NCBI GenBank assembly: GCA_025055795.1
Contig: JANWVV010000024.1
Coordinates: forward strand, 1-62,044
Source: Gemmataceae bacterium
GTDB lineage: Bacteria; Planctomycetota; Planctomycetia; Gemmatales; Gemmataceae
Direction of reading: 5' to 3'
DNA length: 62,044 nucleotides
Shown: positions 37,355-46,998 of the stretch, piece by piece
Position numbering within the stretch: position 1 is the first letter of the stretch
How the letters are laid out: each line of letters begins with the position of its first letter
Translations under genes and position numbers: made by a program
The notes under the pieces: generated by a model
Databases searched by the model: none
Seen by the model: the letters and a program-made list of their open reading frames with translations, nothing else
What the model was told of the DNA's origin: nothing

Positions 37355-38614
37355 ATGACAGCGGACGACGACTGGCGGGATCATCTGGCTCTGGCTCTGG
37401 TGCCCGGCTTAGGTCCGCGGCTGACCGCGGCCTTGCTGGAGCGTTTCGGTTCAGCTGCTGCCGCCCGGCGGGCCACCGCCGAACAGCTCCGCTGCATCCC
37501 TCATATCGGACCCAAACTGGCTCGTCAATTGGCAGACGCCCTGCATCAGGTGGACGGACAAGTACAACGGGAATGCGAGTTGATGGCCCGTCACGGTGTC
37601 CGAGCGGTTATCCGTGGTCGAGCCGGCTATCCGACGCCACTGTTGAATATCCCCACCCCTCCACCGCTGCTGTTTGTGAAAGGAACCTGGGAGCAGCGGG
37701 ATATGCGTGCCGTGGCGATTGTGGGGACGCGGCAGGCCACGCCCGCAGGATTGCGTTTGGCAGCTCAGTTAGCCCGCGGTTTGGTTCGGGCAGGTTACAC
37801 CGTGGTCTCGGGACTGGCCCGTGGGATAGATGCTGCGGCTCACCAGGGGGCCCTCGAAGGGGGCGGACGCACCATTGCCGTACTGGCCAGTGGCCTGGGT
37901 CGAATCTACCCGCCGGAACACGACGAACTGGCTCGCCACATCGCTCCAGAACATGGTTGTCTACTCAGCGAAACGCCGATGCAAACCCCACCGCAAGCCG
38001 GTATGTTCCCCGCCCGCAACCGGCTTATCAGTGGTCTGAGTCAAGCCGTCGTACTTGTCGAAGCCGGTGAACGCAGCGGAGCTTTGATCACGGCTCAACA
38101 TGCTTTAGAACAAGGACGCGAGTTGTTCGCTGTGCCCGGAAGCGTGGACAACCCCGCTTGCGCCGGCTGCCTCGCCTTGCTCCGGCAAGGGGCGCGACTG
38201 ATCCGCAACGTGCAGGACCTGCTAGAGGATCTCCAGGGGCTAACTGGGGCACCAGAGTTCCAGGCTACTCGTTCTCGGACTGCCGATCTGCTAACCGATC
38301 TGCCGGTGGACCAGGAACCGGCCACGGGTGTGACGGCTCACGCCGCATCGGCCTCCTCGCCTGGTACGCCAAGTCAACCCCCACAGAAGGGCTCTCCCAC
38401 CCCAATAACCCCAACCGCCACCGCTCCGCACAATTCCCCTCCAGTAGATTCTCCCTTACACGCCATCTGGAGTTGTTTGCCAGAACCCCGACACGTCGAT
38501 GAATTAGCCCGCCTTCTGGGCCGTAGCATCGCTGAGCTTTTACCCCAGTTGCTCCAGATGGAACTGCAAGGATACGTCCGCCGCTTGCCGGGTAACTTTT
38601 ACGAGCGGCTCTGA
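37355..38614 (+). CDS. dprA: DNA-processing protein DprA
   Basis: A 419-residue DprA (Smf) from the ATG at 37355, with CAGGGAAA upstream. DprA loads RecA onto incoming single-stranded DNA during natural transformation. N-terminal helix-hairpin-helix region (about 10-65, with 'LVPGLGPRLTAALLERFG'), then the Rossmann-like DprA core: 'AVAIVGTRQATPAGLRLA', 'VVSGLARGIDAAAHQGAL', 'FPARNRLISGLSQAVVLVEA' and 'SGALITAQHALEQGRELFAV'. A Pro/Thr/Ser-rich linker (about 320-375) leads to a winged-helix domain ending 'GYVRRLPGNFYERL'. It is present in nearly all bacteria, so by itself it does not prove competence. Confidence 0.93.
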   Translation: MTADDDWRDHLALALVPGLGPRLTAALLERFGSAAAARRATAEQLRCIPHIGPKLARQLADALHQVDGQVQRECELMARHGVRAVIRGRAGYPTPLLNIPTPPPLLFVKGTWEQRDMRAVAIVGTRQATPAGLRLAAQLARGLVRAGYTVVSGLARGIDAAAHQGALEGGGRTIAVLASGLGRIYPPEHDELARHIAPEHGCLLSETPMQTPPQAGMFPARNRLISGLSQAVVLVEAGERSGALITAQHALEQGRELFAVPGSVDNPACAGCLALLRQGARLIRNVQDLLEDLQGLTGAPEFQATRSRTADLLTDLPVDQEPATGVTAHAASASSPGTPSQPPQKGSPTPITPTATAPHNSPPVDSPLHAIWSCLPEPRHVDELARLLGRSIAELLPQLLQMELQGYVRRLPGNFYERL

Positions 38615-38799
38615 CCGGTCTTTCTCCAAATCCCTCATGACCGCGTCTATTTCCCCCAGGGGGAATTGTGCTGTTTTTGTCTGGGGCTGCTTTGCACGCC
38701 TCTACGGGGAACCGTGCACTAGTTTCGATCGTTCAGCAAAGAGCAAAAATTATACAGAGAATATTGCTATATATATAATTTACCATCCGTATAACACCG

Positions 38800-38829
38800 T
38801 TGAGAATCGATACCTGTACTTAATATGAC
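38800..38829 (+). promoter_or_regulatory. Candidate promoter upstream of the sigma-54 activator gene
   Basis: TTGAGA (38800-38805), an 18-base spacer and TATGAC (38824-38829) lie in the AT-rich half of the 410-base gap 38615-39026, which has no supported ORF. Confidence 0.3.
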
Positions 38830-38858
38830 AAAGTCTGACCTGCATCGGTTTGAGTCTA

Positions 38859-38914
38859 CTGCCTACATCTTAGGCAGAGGAGACGGAGGGTCCCCAATCT
38901 GGGCCAATTGCCTA
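38859..38914 (+). promoter_or_regulatory. TGCCTA inverted repeat plus third half-site, operator candidate
   Basis: CTGCCTA (38859-38865) and TAGGCAG (38871-38877) form a perfect 7-base inverted repeat with a 5-base centre. A third TGCCTA half-site is at 38909-38914. All lie between the candidate promoter and the activator gene at 39027. Confidence 0.35.
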
Positions 38915-39026
38915 ATACTTGGGCAAAAGAGTGGCAAAATCCGGCAGATCCTAGTATATTGAAAGAGAGAGAAAGTAGGTTTAGTCGTACTCTCCCCGCT
39001 GACCTCTCCCAGGAGCAGAACGGGGA

Positions 39027-40139
39027 ATGACAAAAACTGAGCAAATCGAGCCGCCATTGCCGGAGATAATAGGCAGGTCACCGGCGATGCAGGAGGTGTA
39101 CCGTCTGGTCCGCTTGGCTGCTCCGCGGTCGGCCCATGTTTTGCTGGTAGGTGAGACGGGGACGGGAAAGGAACTGTTGGCCCGAGCCATCCATAAACTG
39201 AGCCGACGAGCGGATGGACCGTTCGTGCGAGTCAATTGTGGGGCTTTGCATGAGAATCTGCTCGAAAGCGAGTTGTTCGGGCACGTTAAAGGGGCATTTA
39301 CCGGTGCGGTAGAGAACAAAACGGGCCGGTTCGAAGCCGCCCATGGCGGTACGATCTTCCTGGACGAAATCAACAGCACCTCACCCAAGTTGCAGGTCAA
39401 ACTATTGCGGGTATTACAGGAACGGGAGTTTGAACGGGTGGGGGAAAGCCGGACCATTCGTGTCGACGTGCGGGTGGTAGCGGCTACCAATGCCCCGTTG
39501 GAAGAGTTGGTAGCAGCCGGACAGTTTCGCGAGGATTTGTACTACCGTCTTAACGTCATTCCAATTGTGTTGCCACCGTTGCGGGAACGGCGGGAGGACA
39601 TTCCGTTACTGGCACAGCATTTTTTGCGTCGTTACGCGGAGCAGCAGCGTTGTGCGGTTCCGGAGTTGACACCCGAGGTGCTAGAGTGGCTGCAAGGGTA
39701 TGAATGGCCTGGAAATGTCCGTGAACTGGAAAACATGCTGGAGCGGCTGATTGTACTATCGGACGGAGGGCCAATAACGCCGGAGGTGTTGCGACGGGTG
39801 CGTCAGCGACCGGTGTTGCGTCCGATTCGTCCAGCGGGTCCGCACGCCTTACCGCAGGACGTGCCGACGCTGATCCGTCTGCTGGTGCGGGTGGGCATGC
39901 ATGCTCCTCGGCCACCGGGGGTCAAATTGCATGCCTTTCTGGTGGATGGGGTCGAGCGGGTACTCATCGAAGAGGTGATGCGGGAATGCGGCGGGACACA
40001 GATCAAAGCGGCTGAACGACTCGGCATCAACCGCAATACCTTGCACAAAAAGTGGGAACAGTACAAGGCCGCCGAGATGATTGTTCCGCCCGAGCAGTTC
40101 TCTGCCGAGCAGCCGGAGGCTGGGCGGCAAACTGCCTGA
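39027..40139 (+). CDS. Sigma-54-dependent transcriptional activator without receiver domain
   Basis: A 370-residue bacterial enhancer-binding protein. The AAA+ core has Walker A GETGTGKE at 42-49, the sigma-54-contacting GAFTGA loop at 89-94, Walker B 'TIFLDEI' at 109-115 and '[20 protein letters not shown]' for sensor I. A Fis-type helix-turn-helix follows at about 320-355 ('[19 protein letters not shown]'). There is no N-terminal receiver, GAF or PAS domain, so activity must be controlled by level, by a partner, or it may be constitutive. Its target genes are unknown; no sigma-54 promoter was recognised in the window. Confidence 0.93.
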   Translation: MTKTEQIEPPLPEIIGRSPAMQEVYRLVRLAAPRSAHVLLVGETGTGKELLARAIHKLSRRADGPFVRVNCGALHENLLESELFGHVKGAFTGAVENKTGRFEAAHGGTIFLDEINSTSPKLQVKLLRVLQEREFERVGESRTIRVDVRVVAATNAPLEELVAAGQFREDLYYRLNVIPIVLPPLRERREDIPLLAQHFLRRYAEQQRCAVPELTPEVLEWLQGYEWPGNVRELENMLERLIVLSDGGPITPEVLRRVRQRPVLRPIRPAGPHALPQDVPTLIRLLVRVGMHAPRPPGVKLHAFLVDGVERVLIEEVMRECGGTQIKAAERLGINRNTLHKKWEQYKAAEMIVPPEQFSAEQPEAGRQTA

Positions 40140-40359
40140 CCCCCTTTCCTCCACCGGCTGTTCGGCGTCGAGGAAAGTGTCGCTTCTGCCCGCATGTTGC
40201 ATGCTGAAACGTGACGAAAGCCTGGCTGATAGGACTAGCCGGGCATCGGGCCGACCGATGGGGCGATTGGGAGATGCAGGTCTTTTTTCCCTGCAATCAG
40301 GGCTGTTTCGGCCATACAATGCTATCACCTACCTGTGAGCAGAGGCGAAAAGAGGGCCG

Positions 40360-41202
40360 ATGGCACCGTCGTGGCTGCAAAACGTCACGTATGCCTGTTT
40401 CGGGCTGAGCTATCTGTTGGCGTGGCTGCTGGAGTGGGGGGCCTGGCTGTGGCCGTCCGGGGACCGGTTATGTCGCTGGGGGGCCTTGGGGTTTGGCCTG
40501 GCGGGGCTGGTGGCCCACACCGTGTTCCTGATTGTGCGGCATCCCACGCCGGCGGTCCCGGATGGAGCCTTGCTGCTGCTGGCCTGGGTGCTGGCCCTTT
40601 TTTACGTTTACGGTGTTTTACATCAAGCGGGGCGGGCTTGGGCGCTATTCCTGTTGCCCGTGATTATTGGCCTGGTGGTGTTGGCGGGTCTGGTGGCACG
40701 TCTGGAACCGGCTGCCCTGAGGGATACGGTGCCGGCCTGGATCACCGGTCAGCGTTTCTGGGGGGCGTTGCATGGGACCCTGATCTTACTGGCCTCGGTG
40801 GGTATCAGCGTTAGCTTTGTCGCCAGCCTGATGTACCTGCTACAAGCCCGTCGACTACGCAAAAAAATCGATCCCGGACGCGTGTTACCACTGCTGAGTC
40901 TTGAACGACTGGAACTGCTCAACCGTCGGGCTATTGCGGTGGCCTTCCCTTTGTTGACAGCGGGTTTGTTGCTGGGCCTGATTCTGTGGCCGGCCGACCC
41001 TGGCAGCCAGCATGAATGGTTATCGGTCAAGGTATTATCGACGGGTGCACTGTGGCTGGTTTTCGGGGTGCTGGTGTATTTGCGTTATGGGACGCATCTG
41101 CCCCCCCGGCGCCTGGCCTGGTTATCAATGGCGGCTTTTGCCCTGTTGCTGGTAGCTTTGATGGCAGCGCATCCGTTCGCCCCCGGAGGGGACACGCCAT
41201 GA
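40360..41202 (+). CDS. hemX: HemX/CcsA-like cytochrome c assembly membrane protein
   Basis: A 280-residue integral membrane protein with about eight hydrophobic helices and the general layout of the CcsA/CcmC/HemX family, such as 'RFWGALHGTLILLASVGISV' with a conserved-type His and 'FVASLMYLLQARRLRKK'. In Bacillus and others HemX sits before hemA and lowers GluTR level; here the hemA ATG overlaps this stop (ATGA), which is the main support for the HemX name. It may instead act in haem handling for cytochrome c biogenesis. Gene order hemX-hemA supports a tetrapyrrole role. Confidence 0.8.
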   Translation: MAPSWLQNVTYACFGLSYLLAWLLEWGAWLWPSGDRLCRWGALGFGLAGLVAHTVFLIVRHPTPAVPDGALLLLAWVLALFYVYGVLHQAGRAWALFLLPVIIGLVVLAGLVARLEPAALRDTVPAWITGQRFWGALHGTLILLASVGISVSFVASLMYLLQARRLRKKIDPGRVLPLLSLERLELLNRRAIAVAFPLLTAGLLLGLILWPADPGSQHEWLSVKVLSTGALWLVFGVLVYLRYGTHLPPRRLAWLSMAAFALLLVALMAAHPFAPGGDTP

Positions 41203-42476
41203 ACCTCCGTGCGATCGGCTGCAATGTGACTTCGGCTCCCGTAGAAGTTCGCGAACGCCTGGCGTTCGCCCCTTCCTTGTTGCCTCGTGCCCTGGCCGAA
41301 CTGAATGCCCGCTACGGCGCCGAGGCCGTTATCCTGGGTACCTGCAATCGGGTCGAAATTTACCTGGCACGTCCCGAAGAGGAGGCCCCCCTGCACGCCC
41401 CGCTGCTGGCCGAATTCCTCAGCGAACTCCACGGCCTGCCCGCCGATACCATTCTGCCACATCTATATGAATACGCTGATGCAGATGCGGTCCGGCACCT
41501 GTTCCGGGTGGCTAGTGGCCTGGATAGCGTTGTGCTTGGGGAAGGTCAGATCGCCGGTCAGGTAAAGGAGGCCTACGAGATGGCCCGTCAGGCGGGCAGC
41601 ACCGGACCGCTGCTGAATAGCTTGTTCCCGGCGGCCCTGCGCGTGGCCAAACGGGTCCGCACCGAAACCGGTATCGGCCGTGGCCATGCCTCGGTTTCCA
41701 GTGCTGCCGTTGATTTCCTTCTGACCGTTTTCGACACCTTCACTGATAAAACCGTGCTGGTGATCGGTGCCGGCAAAATGGGGCGGTTAACCCTGCAGCA
41801 CATCCAGCAACTGCAACCCGCCCGCACCCTGGTCACCAACCGCAATCGCGACAAGGCGATACAACGAGCGACCGAATTCGGCGGCCAGTTCATTCCTTGG
41901 GAACAACTGGATGAGGCCCTAATTCAGGCAGACATTGTCCTGAGCACCACGGGGGCTCCAGAGCCGATCGTCTCTCGCCAACGCTTCGACGAGAAGGTCC
42001 GCTACCAGCGTAGTGGCCGACCACTAGTCATTTTTGACATGGCCGTCCCCCGTGACTTCGACCCCGCCATCCACGACGGCGAAACTGTTATCCTGTTCAA
42101 TGTCGATGACCTGACCCGCGTGGCCAATCAGGCACTGGCGCAACGCCGTAAACACGTCCCCGCTGCCGAAGCCATCATCAGTCAGGAAGTCCGCCAGTTT
42201 GTGCTCGACTGGAACCGTCGTAAAGATGGGCCCATCATCGGCCGGCTGACAGCCGAAGTGGACAGACTCCGCGAGGCGATCGTCGCCCCCCTGCTCCAAC
42301 GTTTCAACGGTAAATTGAGCGAGGCAGACAAGGCCTACATCGAAGGGGCCTTCCGCTTGTTCCAGAACCGCTTACTCCACGGGCCCATCGCTGCCCTTCA
42401 GGAAGCCAGCCGCCTAGGTCAGGGCCAGACCCTGCGCGAGGCCATCCGCAAACTGTTCGGCCTGAACGATTCCTGA
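41199..42476 (+). CDS. hemA: Glutamyl-tRNA reductase
   Basis: A 425-residue enzyme starting at ATG 41199 inside the hemX stop; the frame is open farther upstream to 41016 but that would overlap hemX deeply. It reduces glutamyl-tRNA to glutamate-1-semialdehyde, the first step of C5-pathway haem synthesis. The N-terminal catalytic domain has 'AVILGTCNRVEIYLA' with the active-site Cys; 'LFRVASGLDSVVLGEGQIAG' is the family signature; the NADPH domain has 'TVLVIGAGKMGRLTLQHIQQ'; the C-terminal dimerisation helices follow. Length is normal. Translationally coupled to hemX. Confidence 0.95.
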   Translation: MNLRAIGCNVTSAPVEVRERLAFAPSLLPRALAELNARYGAEAVILGTCNRVEIYLARPEEEAPLHAPLLAEFLSELHGLPADTILPHLYEYADADAVRHLFRVASGLDSVVLGEGQIAGQVKEAYEMARQAGSTGPLLNSLFPAALRVAKRVRTETGIGRGHASVSSAAVDFLLTVFDTFTDKTVLVIGAGKMGRLTLQHIQQLQPARTLVTNRNRDKAIQRATEFGGQFIPWEQLDEALIQADIVLSTTGAPEPIVSRQRFDEKVRYQRSGRPLVIFDMAVPRDFDPAIHDGETVILFNVDDLTRVANQALAQRRKHVPAAEAIISQEVRQFVLDWNRRKDGPIIGRLTAEVDRLREAIVAPLLQRFNGKLSEADKAYIEGAFRLFQNRLLHGPIAALQEASRLGQGQTLREAIRKLFGLNDS

Positions 42477-42549
42477 AACCACGCCTTACCCCTAAGCGCG
42501 GAAAATGCCAATTCGCTCACCGACACTTGTCTCGGTTGACAGGTAAAGT

Positions 42550-42568
42550 GTACAATAGAACATTGTAC
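42550..42568. promoter_or_regulatory. Perfect GTACAAT inverted repeat between convergent genes
   Basis: GTACAAT-AGAAC-ATTGTAC is a perfect 19-base dyad with 7-base arms. TACAAT (42551-42556) could act as a plus-strand -10 with TTGTCT 18 bases before. The gap (42477-42761) separates the 3' ends of hemA and the lipoate ligase and contains no supported gene, so what it regulates is unclear. Confidence 0.4.
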
Positions 42569-42761
42569 TCGACCGCCTCGGCAGTTCGAGCACAGGTGGA
42601 AAGATCCCGCGCTTTTAACACAGGTTTGGTGAAGAGGGGGGCTGATCCATGACAAACGATCGATGAATGGGCTTTGGCATCAACGGAACAGGCAGAGCGT
42701 ATCGCTGAGCGTGTTAGCCGGGGGGACTGGTGGATCGGGCTTGCCTGCACGACCAGGAGGT

Positions 42762-43502
42762 TTAGCGTTTGTCGTTCCAAGCCGGCTGCGTGTATTTTTC
42801 GGCCAGCAGTTGCTGGATGCGCTGCTGTTCGGCCGTGGTCCAGGTGTCGGGGTAGAGCTCGGCGTGAAGCTGCTGGGCGAAGCGGCGGGCCAGCTGTTCA
42901 GCCAAGGCGGTGGGAGTGGAGAATTCGCGGCCTGCCAGGTCGAAGATGCCGGGCAACTGAGGCGCGTACGGACTGCGGCGCAGCAGAATACTGCCGTGCT
43001 GGAGCAGGGCGCCGCGATGCTTCCGTTGGGCGCTTCCGGCAATTTTGTTGTCCTGCAGGAGCAAGTCGCCGGCACTGTGATGGAGAAAGCATAGAATTTC
43101 GCCTAGTTTACGTTCCTGGCCGCAGGCTACCAGATGGAGTTGTCCGGGGGCGAACACCGGGGCCACAACCTCAGCCAGGAGTTGATGGAACAGGCAGATC
43201 CAGGAGGTCTGGCGGAAGGCTAAGCGGGGCGGCAGGGCAAAGGCGTAAGTCAGTTCGTGGTGATGGACAATGGCTGCGCCCCCGGTGGGTCGGCGGACAT
43301 ACGGCAGGGTGCTGGCGGCCGGCAACTGCTGACGCATCGCGACGGGCTGGAAGTAACCAAGCGATAGTGTCGGCTCGCTCCATTGGTAAAAGCGGAGGGA
43401 TGCCTGGCCCTGGACCGCTGCTTCCAGCAGGCTTTCGTCTTGGGCCATCTGCACAGGCCCGCCCTCCACGGTGTAAGGCAAAAGACGCAAACGCAGGCTC
43501 AT
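42762..43502 (-). CDS. Lipoate-protein ligase family protein
   Basis: A 246-residue cytoplasmic enzyme of the BPL/LplA/LipB family from the ATG at 43502, with AGGAAG upstream; a GTG one codon earlier is equally in frame. It attaches lipoate or octanoate to lysines of carrier domains. 'YVRRPTGGAAIVHHHELTYA' matches the RRxTGGxxVxHD-type nucleotide/lipoyl loop, and 'DNKIAGSAQRKHRGALLQHG' carries the Lys and the SAQ segment typical of LplA/LipM. As last gene of the minus-strand glycine cleavage cluster, its natural target is probably GcvH. Whether it uses free lipoate or octanoyl-ACP cannot be decided here. Confidence 0.85.
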   Translation of the reverse strand: MSLRLRLLPYTVEGGPVQMAQDESLLEAAVQGQASLRFYQWSEPTLSLGYFQPVAMRQQLPAASTLPYVRRPTGGAAIVHHHELTYAFALPPRLAFRQTSWICLFHQLLAEVVAPVFAPGQLHLVACGQERKLGEILCFLHHSAGDLLLQDNKIAGSAQRKHRGALLQHGSILLRRSPYAPQLPGIFDLAGREFSTPTALAEQLARRFAQQLHAELYPDTWTTAEQQRIQQLLAEKYTQPAWNDKR

Positions 43503-43670
43503 CACTTCCTATTTTAGCGCGTTCTGTAAGTGCAAAAGCGAGGGTTACCGTACCGCATTCACCTGCTTAACGGCCAATAGAACGGAACGATAGGATAAGG
43601 CCAGTTGCTGCTACTTTAAAAGACACGGAGATAGGCCGGGGGTGGCCTGGGTTGGCAGTCACGTCTTTGG

Positions 43671-45224
43671 TCATCCGGCGGGGTGTGCGTGCGGCTCGGG
43701 GTTTGAGGAGGGAGCGGTGGTGACCACTGGGGCGTCAGCAATCGATGAAGCAGCAGCCGTGGCGGACGGGGGGTGCCAGCGCAGGATTGGTTCTTTGACG
43801 GCTTTTACCTCGTCCGGACGGCTGATGGGCGTGGTATGAGGGGCCGTCCGCAGGTGTTCCGGGTCCTCTGCCACAATGCGACCCAGGGCGTCGGCGAAGG
43901 CATCCAGCGTAGCCTTGCTTTCCGTTTCCGTGGGTTCGATCATTAAGGCCTCAGGGACAACCAACGGAAAGTAGACAGTCGGAGCGTGGATGCCGAAGTC
44001 GAGCAGGCGTTTGGCCAGGTCCATGGCGCGCACTTTGCGGTCCCGTAGCAGGCGGCGGGCCGAGGCTACAAATTCGTGCATGCAGGGACCAGGGTGAGGG
44101 ACCTCCAGAATCTGGGCAACGCGACGACGCAGGTAATTGGCGTTGAGGACGGCCTGCTGACTGACCTGTCGCAGACCCTCTGGGCCCAAGGTACGAATGT
44201 AGCAGTAACCCCGCAGCAGAATGCCGACGTTGCCGTAGAAGGTATGGACCCGGCCGATGCTTTTGGGCCGATCAAAATCGAGGCGGTAGCGGTCTCCCTC
44301 GCGGACGACAATGGGGACGGGCAAGTAAGGGGCCAGGAAATCGCGGACGGCCACCGGTCCGCTGCCCGGTCCCCCCCCTCCGTGAGGCCCAGTGAAGGTT
44401 TTGTGCACGTTATAATGTTGCATGTCGGCTCCGAAGTCCCCCGGCCGCGTGATGCCCAAAATGGCGTTCATGTTGGCCCCATCCAGATAGACCAGGGCCC
44501 CGACTTCATGTAACCAGTCCGTGATGGTACGAATCTGCGTCTCGAACAACCCGAGCGTATTCGGATTGGTGATCATGAAGACGGCGACATCGGGTCCCAG
44601 ATGGCTCCGCAGATCGTTCAGATCAACTAGTCCCTGAGGGGTGCTTTTGATGGTTACGGTCTCGAAGCCGGCTAGAGCGGCCGATGCGGGATTGGTGCCG
44701 TGAGCCGAATCCGGCACGAGCACTTTGCGGCGCTGGGGCTGAGCTTGGTCGCGGAAATAAGCAGCGGCCACCAGCAGGGCGGTCAGTTCGCCCTGGGCTC
44801 CCGCCGCTGGCTGCAGGGAAACAGCTGGCAAACCCGATATTTCTGCCAGAAATTCCTGGAGCTCGTACAGTAGTTGCAGGATCCCCTGCACGGTCTGTTC
44901 GTCCTGCAGCGGGTGCAAAGCGGCAAAACCGCTGAGAGCAGCCCACCGCTCATGCCGCTTGGGATTGTACTTCATGGTACAGGAACCCAGCGGATAGAAG
45001 TGGGTGTCGATGCTCATGTTCCGCGTGGACAAGTTGACGTAGTGGCGGATCAGGTCCACCTCGCCGACTTCGGGTAACGGCGGAGGGGCCGCCGCGCGGT
45101 AACAAGTGGGTAACCACTGCGCCGTTTCCTCTACCGGCGGTACGTCGCACTCGGGCAATCGGTGGCAGCGGCGGCCCGGTTGGGATAACTCGAAAATCAG
45201 CTCAGTGGCAGCAACGTTGTTCAT
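43671..45224 (-). CDS. gcvPB: Glycine dehydrogenase (decarboxylating) subunit 2
   Basis: A 517-residue C-terminal half of the split P-protein. With GcvPA it decarboxylates glycine and passes the aminomethyl group to lipoyl-GcvH. The pyridoxal phosphate lysine lies in 'NVHKTFTGPHGGGGPGSGPV' (about residue 275); 'MSIDTHFYPLGSCTMKYNPK' and 'LQPAAGAQGELTALLVAAAY' are other family markers. The last ~30 residues are a Ser/Pro/Ala-rich tail beyond the conserved fold. It starts 242 bases after gcvPA stops, in the same direction. Confidence 0.96.
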   Translation of the reverse strand: MNNVAATELIFELSQPGRRCHRLPECDVPPVEETAQWLPTCYRAAAPPPLPEVGEVDLIRHYVNLSTRNMSIDTHFYPLGSCTMKYNPKRHERWAALSGFAALHPLQDEQTVQGILQLLYELQEFLAEISGLPAVSLQPAAGAQGELTALLVAAAYFRDQAQPQRRKVLVPDSAHGTNPASAALAGFETVTIKSTPQGLVDLNDLRSHLGPDVAVFMITNPNTLGLFETQIRTITDWLHEVGALVYLDGANMNAILGITRPGDFGADMQHYNVHKTFTGPHGGGGPGSGPVAVRDFLAPYLPVPIVVREGDRYRLDFDRPKSIGRVHTFYGNVGILLRGYCYIRTLGPEGLRQVSQQAVLNANYLRRRVAQILEVPHPGPCMHEFVASARRLLRDRKVRAMDLAKRLLDFGIHAPTVYFPLVVPEALMIEPTETESKATLDAFADALGRIVAEDPEHLRTAPHTTPISRPDEVKAVKEPILRWHPPSATAAASSIADAPVVTTAPSSNPEPHAHPAG

Positions 45225-45465
45225 GGGCTCGTCTCGTTACTTGTTGGACCGTTCAGGTCTTTCCTGTAATGCGTTTAGTAGCGGTTTAATACCCGCAGCA
45301 TGGTGGTGGGCGTCCCGGCAGCAAAGCCATTGGCAGGTGTATCCTGGTATCGTTGTGCAAGGGACATCCGTTTGGGGTTCTGGGCGTCTACCAGTTGCCG
45401 GTGAGTCGCTACAACGTTAACCGCTAGTGGGCGTAACTGGTGTACCTGGGTTTGAGAATCGTTTT

Positions 45466-46821
45466 TCAGTGCAAACAGTCCTGGAGGGCAGCGGCCAGGG
45501 CGTCGATTTCCGCGCGGGTGCGTTTTTCAGTCACTGCGAGAGTGAAGCAGTCGTGCAGGTGGGGGAACCATCGTCCCAGGGGCAGGGCGGCCAACAGACC
45601 CCGTTGCCGGAGTTGATGGGGGAGTGAGTGGGTCGGGCCCGGCCAGCGTACGGTGAATTCCTTGAAAAAGGGGCGGCGGAAGCGGAGTTCGACACCCGCT
45701 ATGCGGGTCAACTGCTGGGCCGCGTAGTGCGCTTTACGCAGGCACAGTTCGGCCGTTTCCCGCAAGCCTTGCGGTCCCAGAGCGGTCAGATAAACAGCGG
45801 CCCGCAAGGCCATCAGGCCCTGGTTGGTGCAGATGTTACTGGTGGCTTTTTCGCGGCGGATATGCTGCTCACGGGTTTGCAGGGTCAGTACCCAGCAGCG
45901 TCGGCCTTGGCGATCGGTGGTCTGTCCGACCAAGCGGCCTGGCAGACGTCGCAGATACGCCGTGTCGTCCCGGCAGGCGAGAATGCCCAGGTACGGTCCG
46001 CCATAACCCAAGGGGATGCCCAGCCCCTGGCCTTCGGCCACGGCTATGTCCGCGCCGCAATCGCCGGGCCGTTGCAGGATGCCCAGGCTGATCGGGTCAA
46101 AAACGGCAATGCACACCGCGCCGACACGATGGGCCAGAGCTGCCCCCTCCGTCAGTTCTTCCAGATGACCAAAAAAGTTGGGTGACTGGAGCACCACAGC
46201 GGCCGTGCGGTCGCTGATTGTCTGACGTAGATCATCGGGGTCCAGGAAGCCAGCGGGTGTGGGTAAAACACGTAACGTGCACGAGAGGTTGGCCAGATAG
46301 GTGGCTAGCACACGTCGGTAATCCGGATGCAGGCTTTCGGGGACCAGTACTTCTCCCTGGTGGCGGCCGGTGACCCCCAGTGCCATCAGCACGGCCTCGG
46401 CCACGCCCGAACCCCCTTCGTATAAGCTGGCGTTGGCCACGGCCAGACCTGTCAACTGGCACATCAACGTCTGATATTCGAAAATGACCTGGAGCGTGCC
46501 CTGACTGGCTTCCGCCTGATAGGGGGTATAAGCGGTGTAGTATTCACTGCGGGAAGCGATGGCATCGACAACGGCCGGAATGAAATGATCGTAGGCACCA
46601 CCGCCAAGAAAACAGGGCAGTTGTGCAGCAGAGGTGTTACGCTGGGCCAGGCCCTCCAGCAACTGATGCAATTCCATCTCGCTGAGAGCCGGGGGCAACT
46701 GAAGTGGCCGCTGCAGCCGTAGTTCAGCCGGGATGACGGCAAACAACTCCTCGATGTGCTCAAGGCCCAGTTGGGCGAGCATGGCGCGTTGTTCTTCAGG
46801 GGTATTCAATATGTAGGCCAC
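45466..46821 (-). CDS. gcvPA: Glycine dehydrogenase (decarboxylating) subunit 1
   Basis: The N-terminal half of the split P-protein, 451 residues from a GTG at 46821. That start gives 'VAYILNTPEEQRAMLAQLG', which aligns with the normal 'MAYIPNT...' beginning of the family, and has GAGGA six bases upstream; the frame open to 46902 is less likely. Landmarks are 'FLGGGAYDHFIPAVVDAIAS', 'YTPYQAEASQGTLQVIFEYQ' and 'NICTNQGLMALRAAVYLTAL'. It forms the active P-protein with GcvPB. Third gene of the gcv cluster. Confidence 0.95.
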   Translation of the reverse strand: MAYILNTPEEQRAMLAQLGLEHIEELFAVIPAELRLQRPLQLPPALSEMELHQLLEGLAQRNTSAAQLPCFLGGGAYDHFIPAVVDAIASRSEYYTAYTPYQAEASQGTLQVIFEYQTLMCQLTGLAVANASLYEGGSGVAEAVLMALGVTGRHQGEVLVPESLHPDYRRVLATYLANLSCTLRVLPTPAGFLDPDDLRQTISDRTAAVVLQSPNFFGHLEELTEGAALAHRVGAVCIAVFDPISLGILQRPGDCGADIAVAEGQGLGIPLGYGGPYLGILACRDDTAYLRRLPGRLVGQTTDRQGRRCWVLTLQTREQHIRREKATSNICTNQGLMALRAAVYLTALGPQGLRETAELCLRKAHYAAQQLTRIAGVELRFRRPFFKEFTVRWPGPTHSLPHQLRQRGLLAALPLGRWFPHLHDCFTLAVTEKRTRAEIDALAAALQDCLH

Positions 46822-46998
46822 GGCATTCCTCGAAACAGAGGCACACGAACGTGCTATCGGCTCGTTCTGCGGGCTTTTATTCGGGCATATCCTTTCAACC
46901 AACTCGCTCGGTCATGCCGGCATTAGTGAGGGGGCCGGGTTAGGGCCCGGATGTTGCCATCAACGTTCAGGCTGGCGTCGGCCATGATCGATATCGTT

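Noticed and set aside
42674..43570. 298-codon plus-strand frame antisense to the lipoate ligase
   Set aside because: Arg/Gly/Ala-rich composition without domains; the minus strand encodes a clear ligase.
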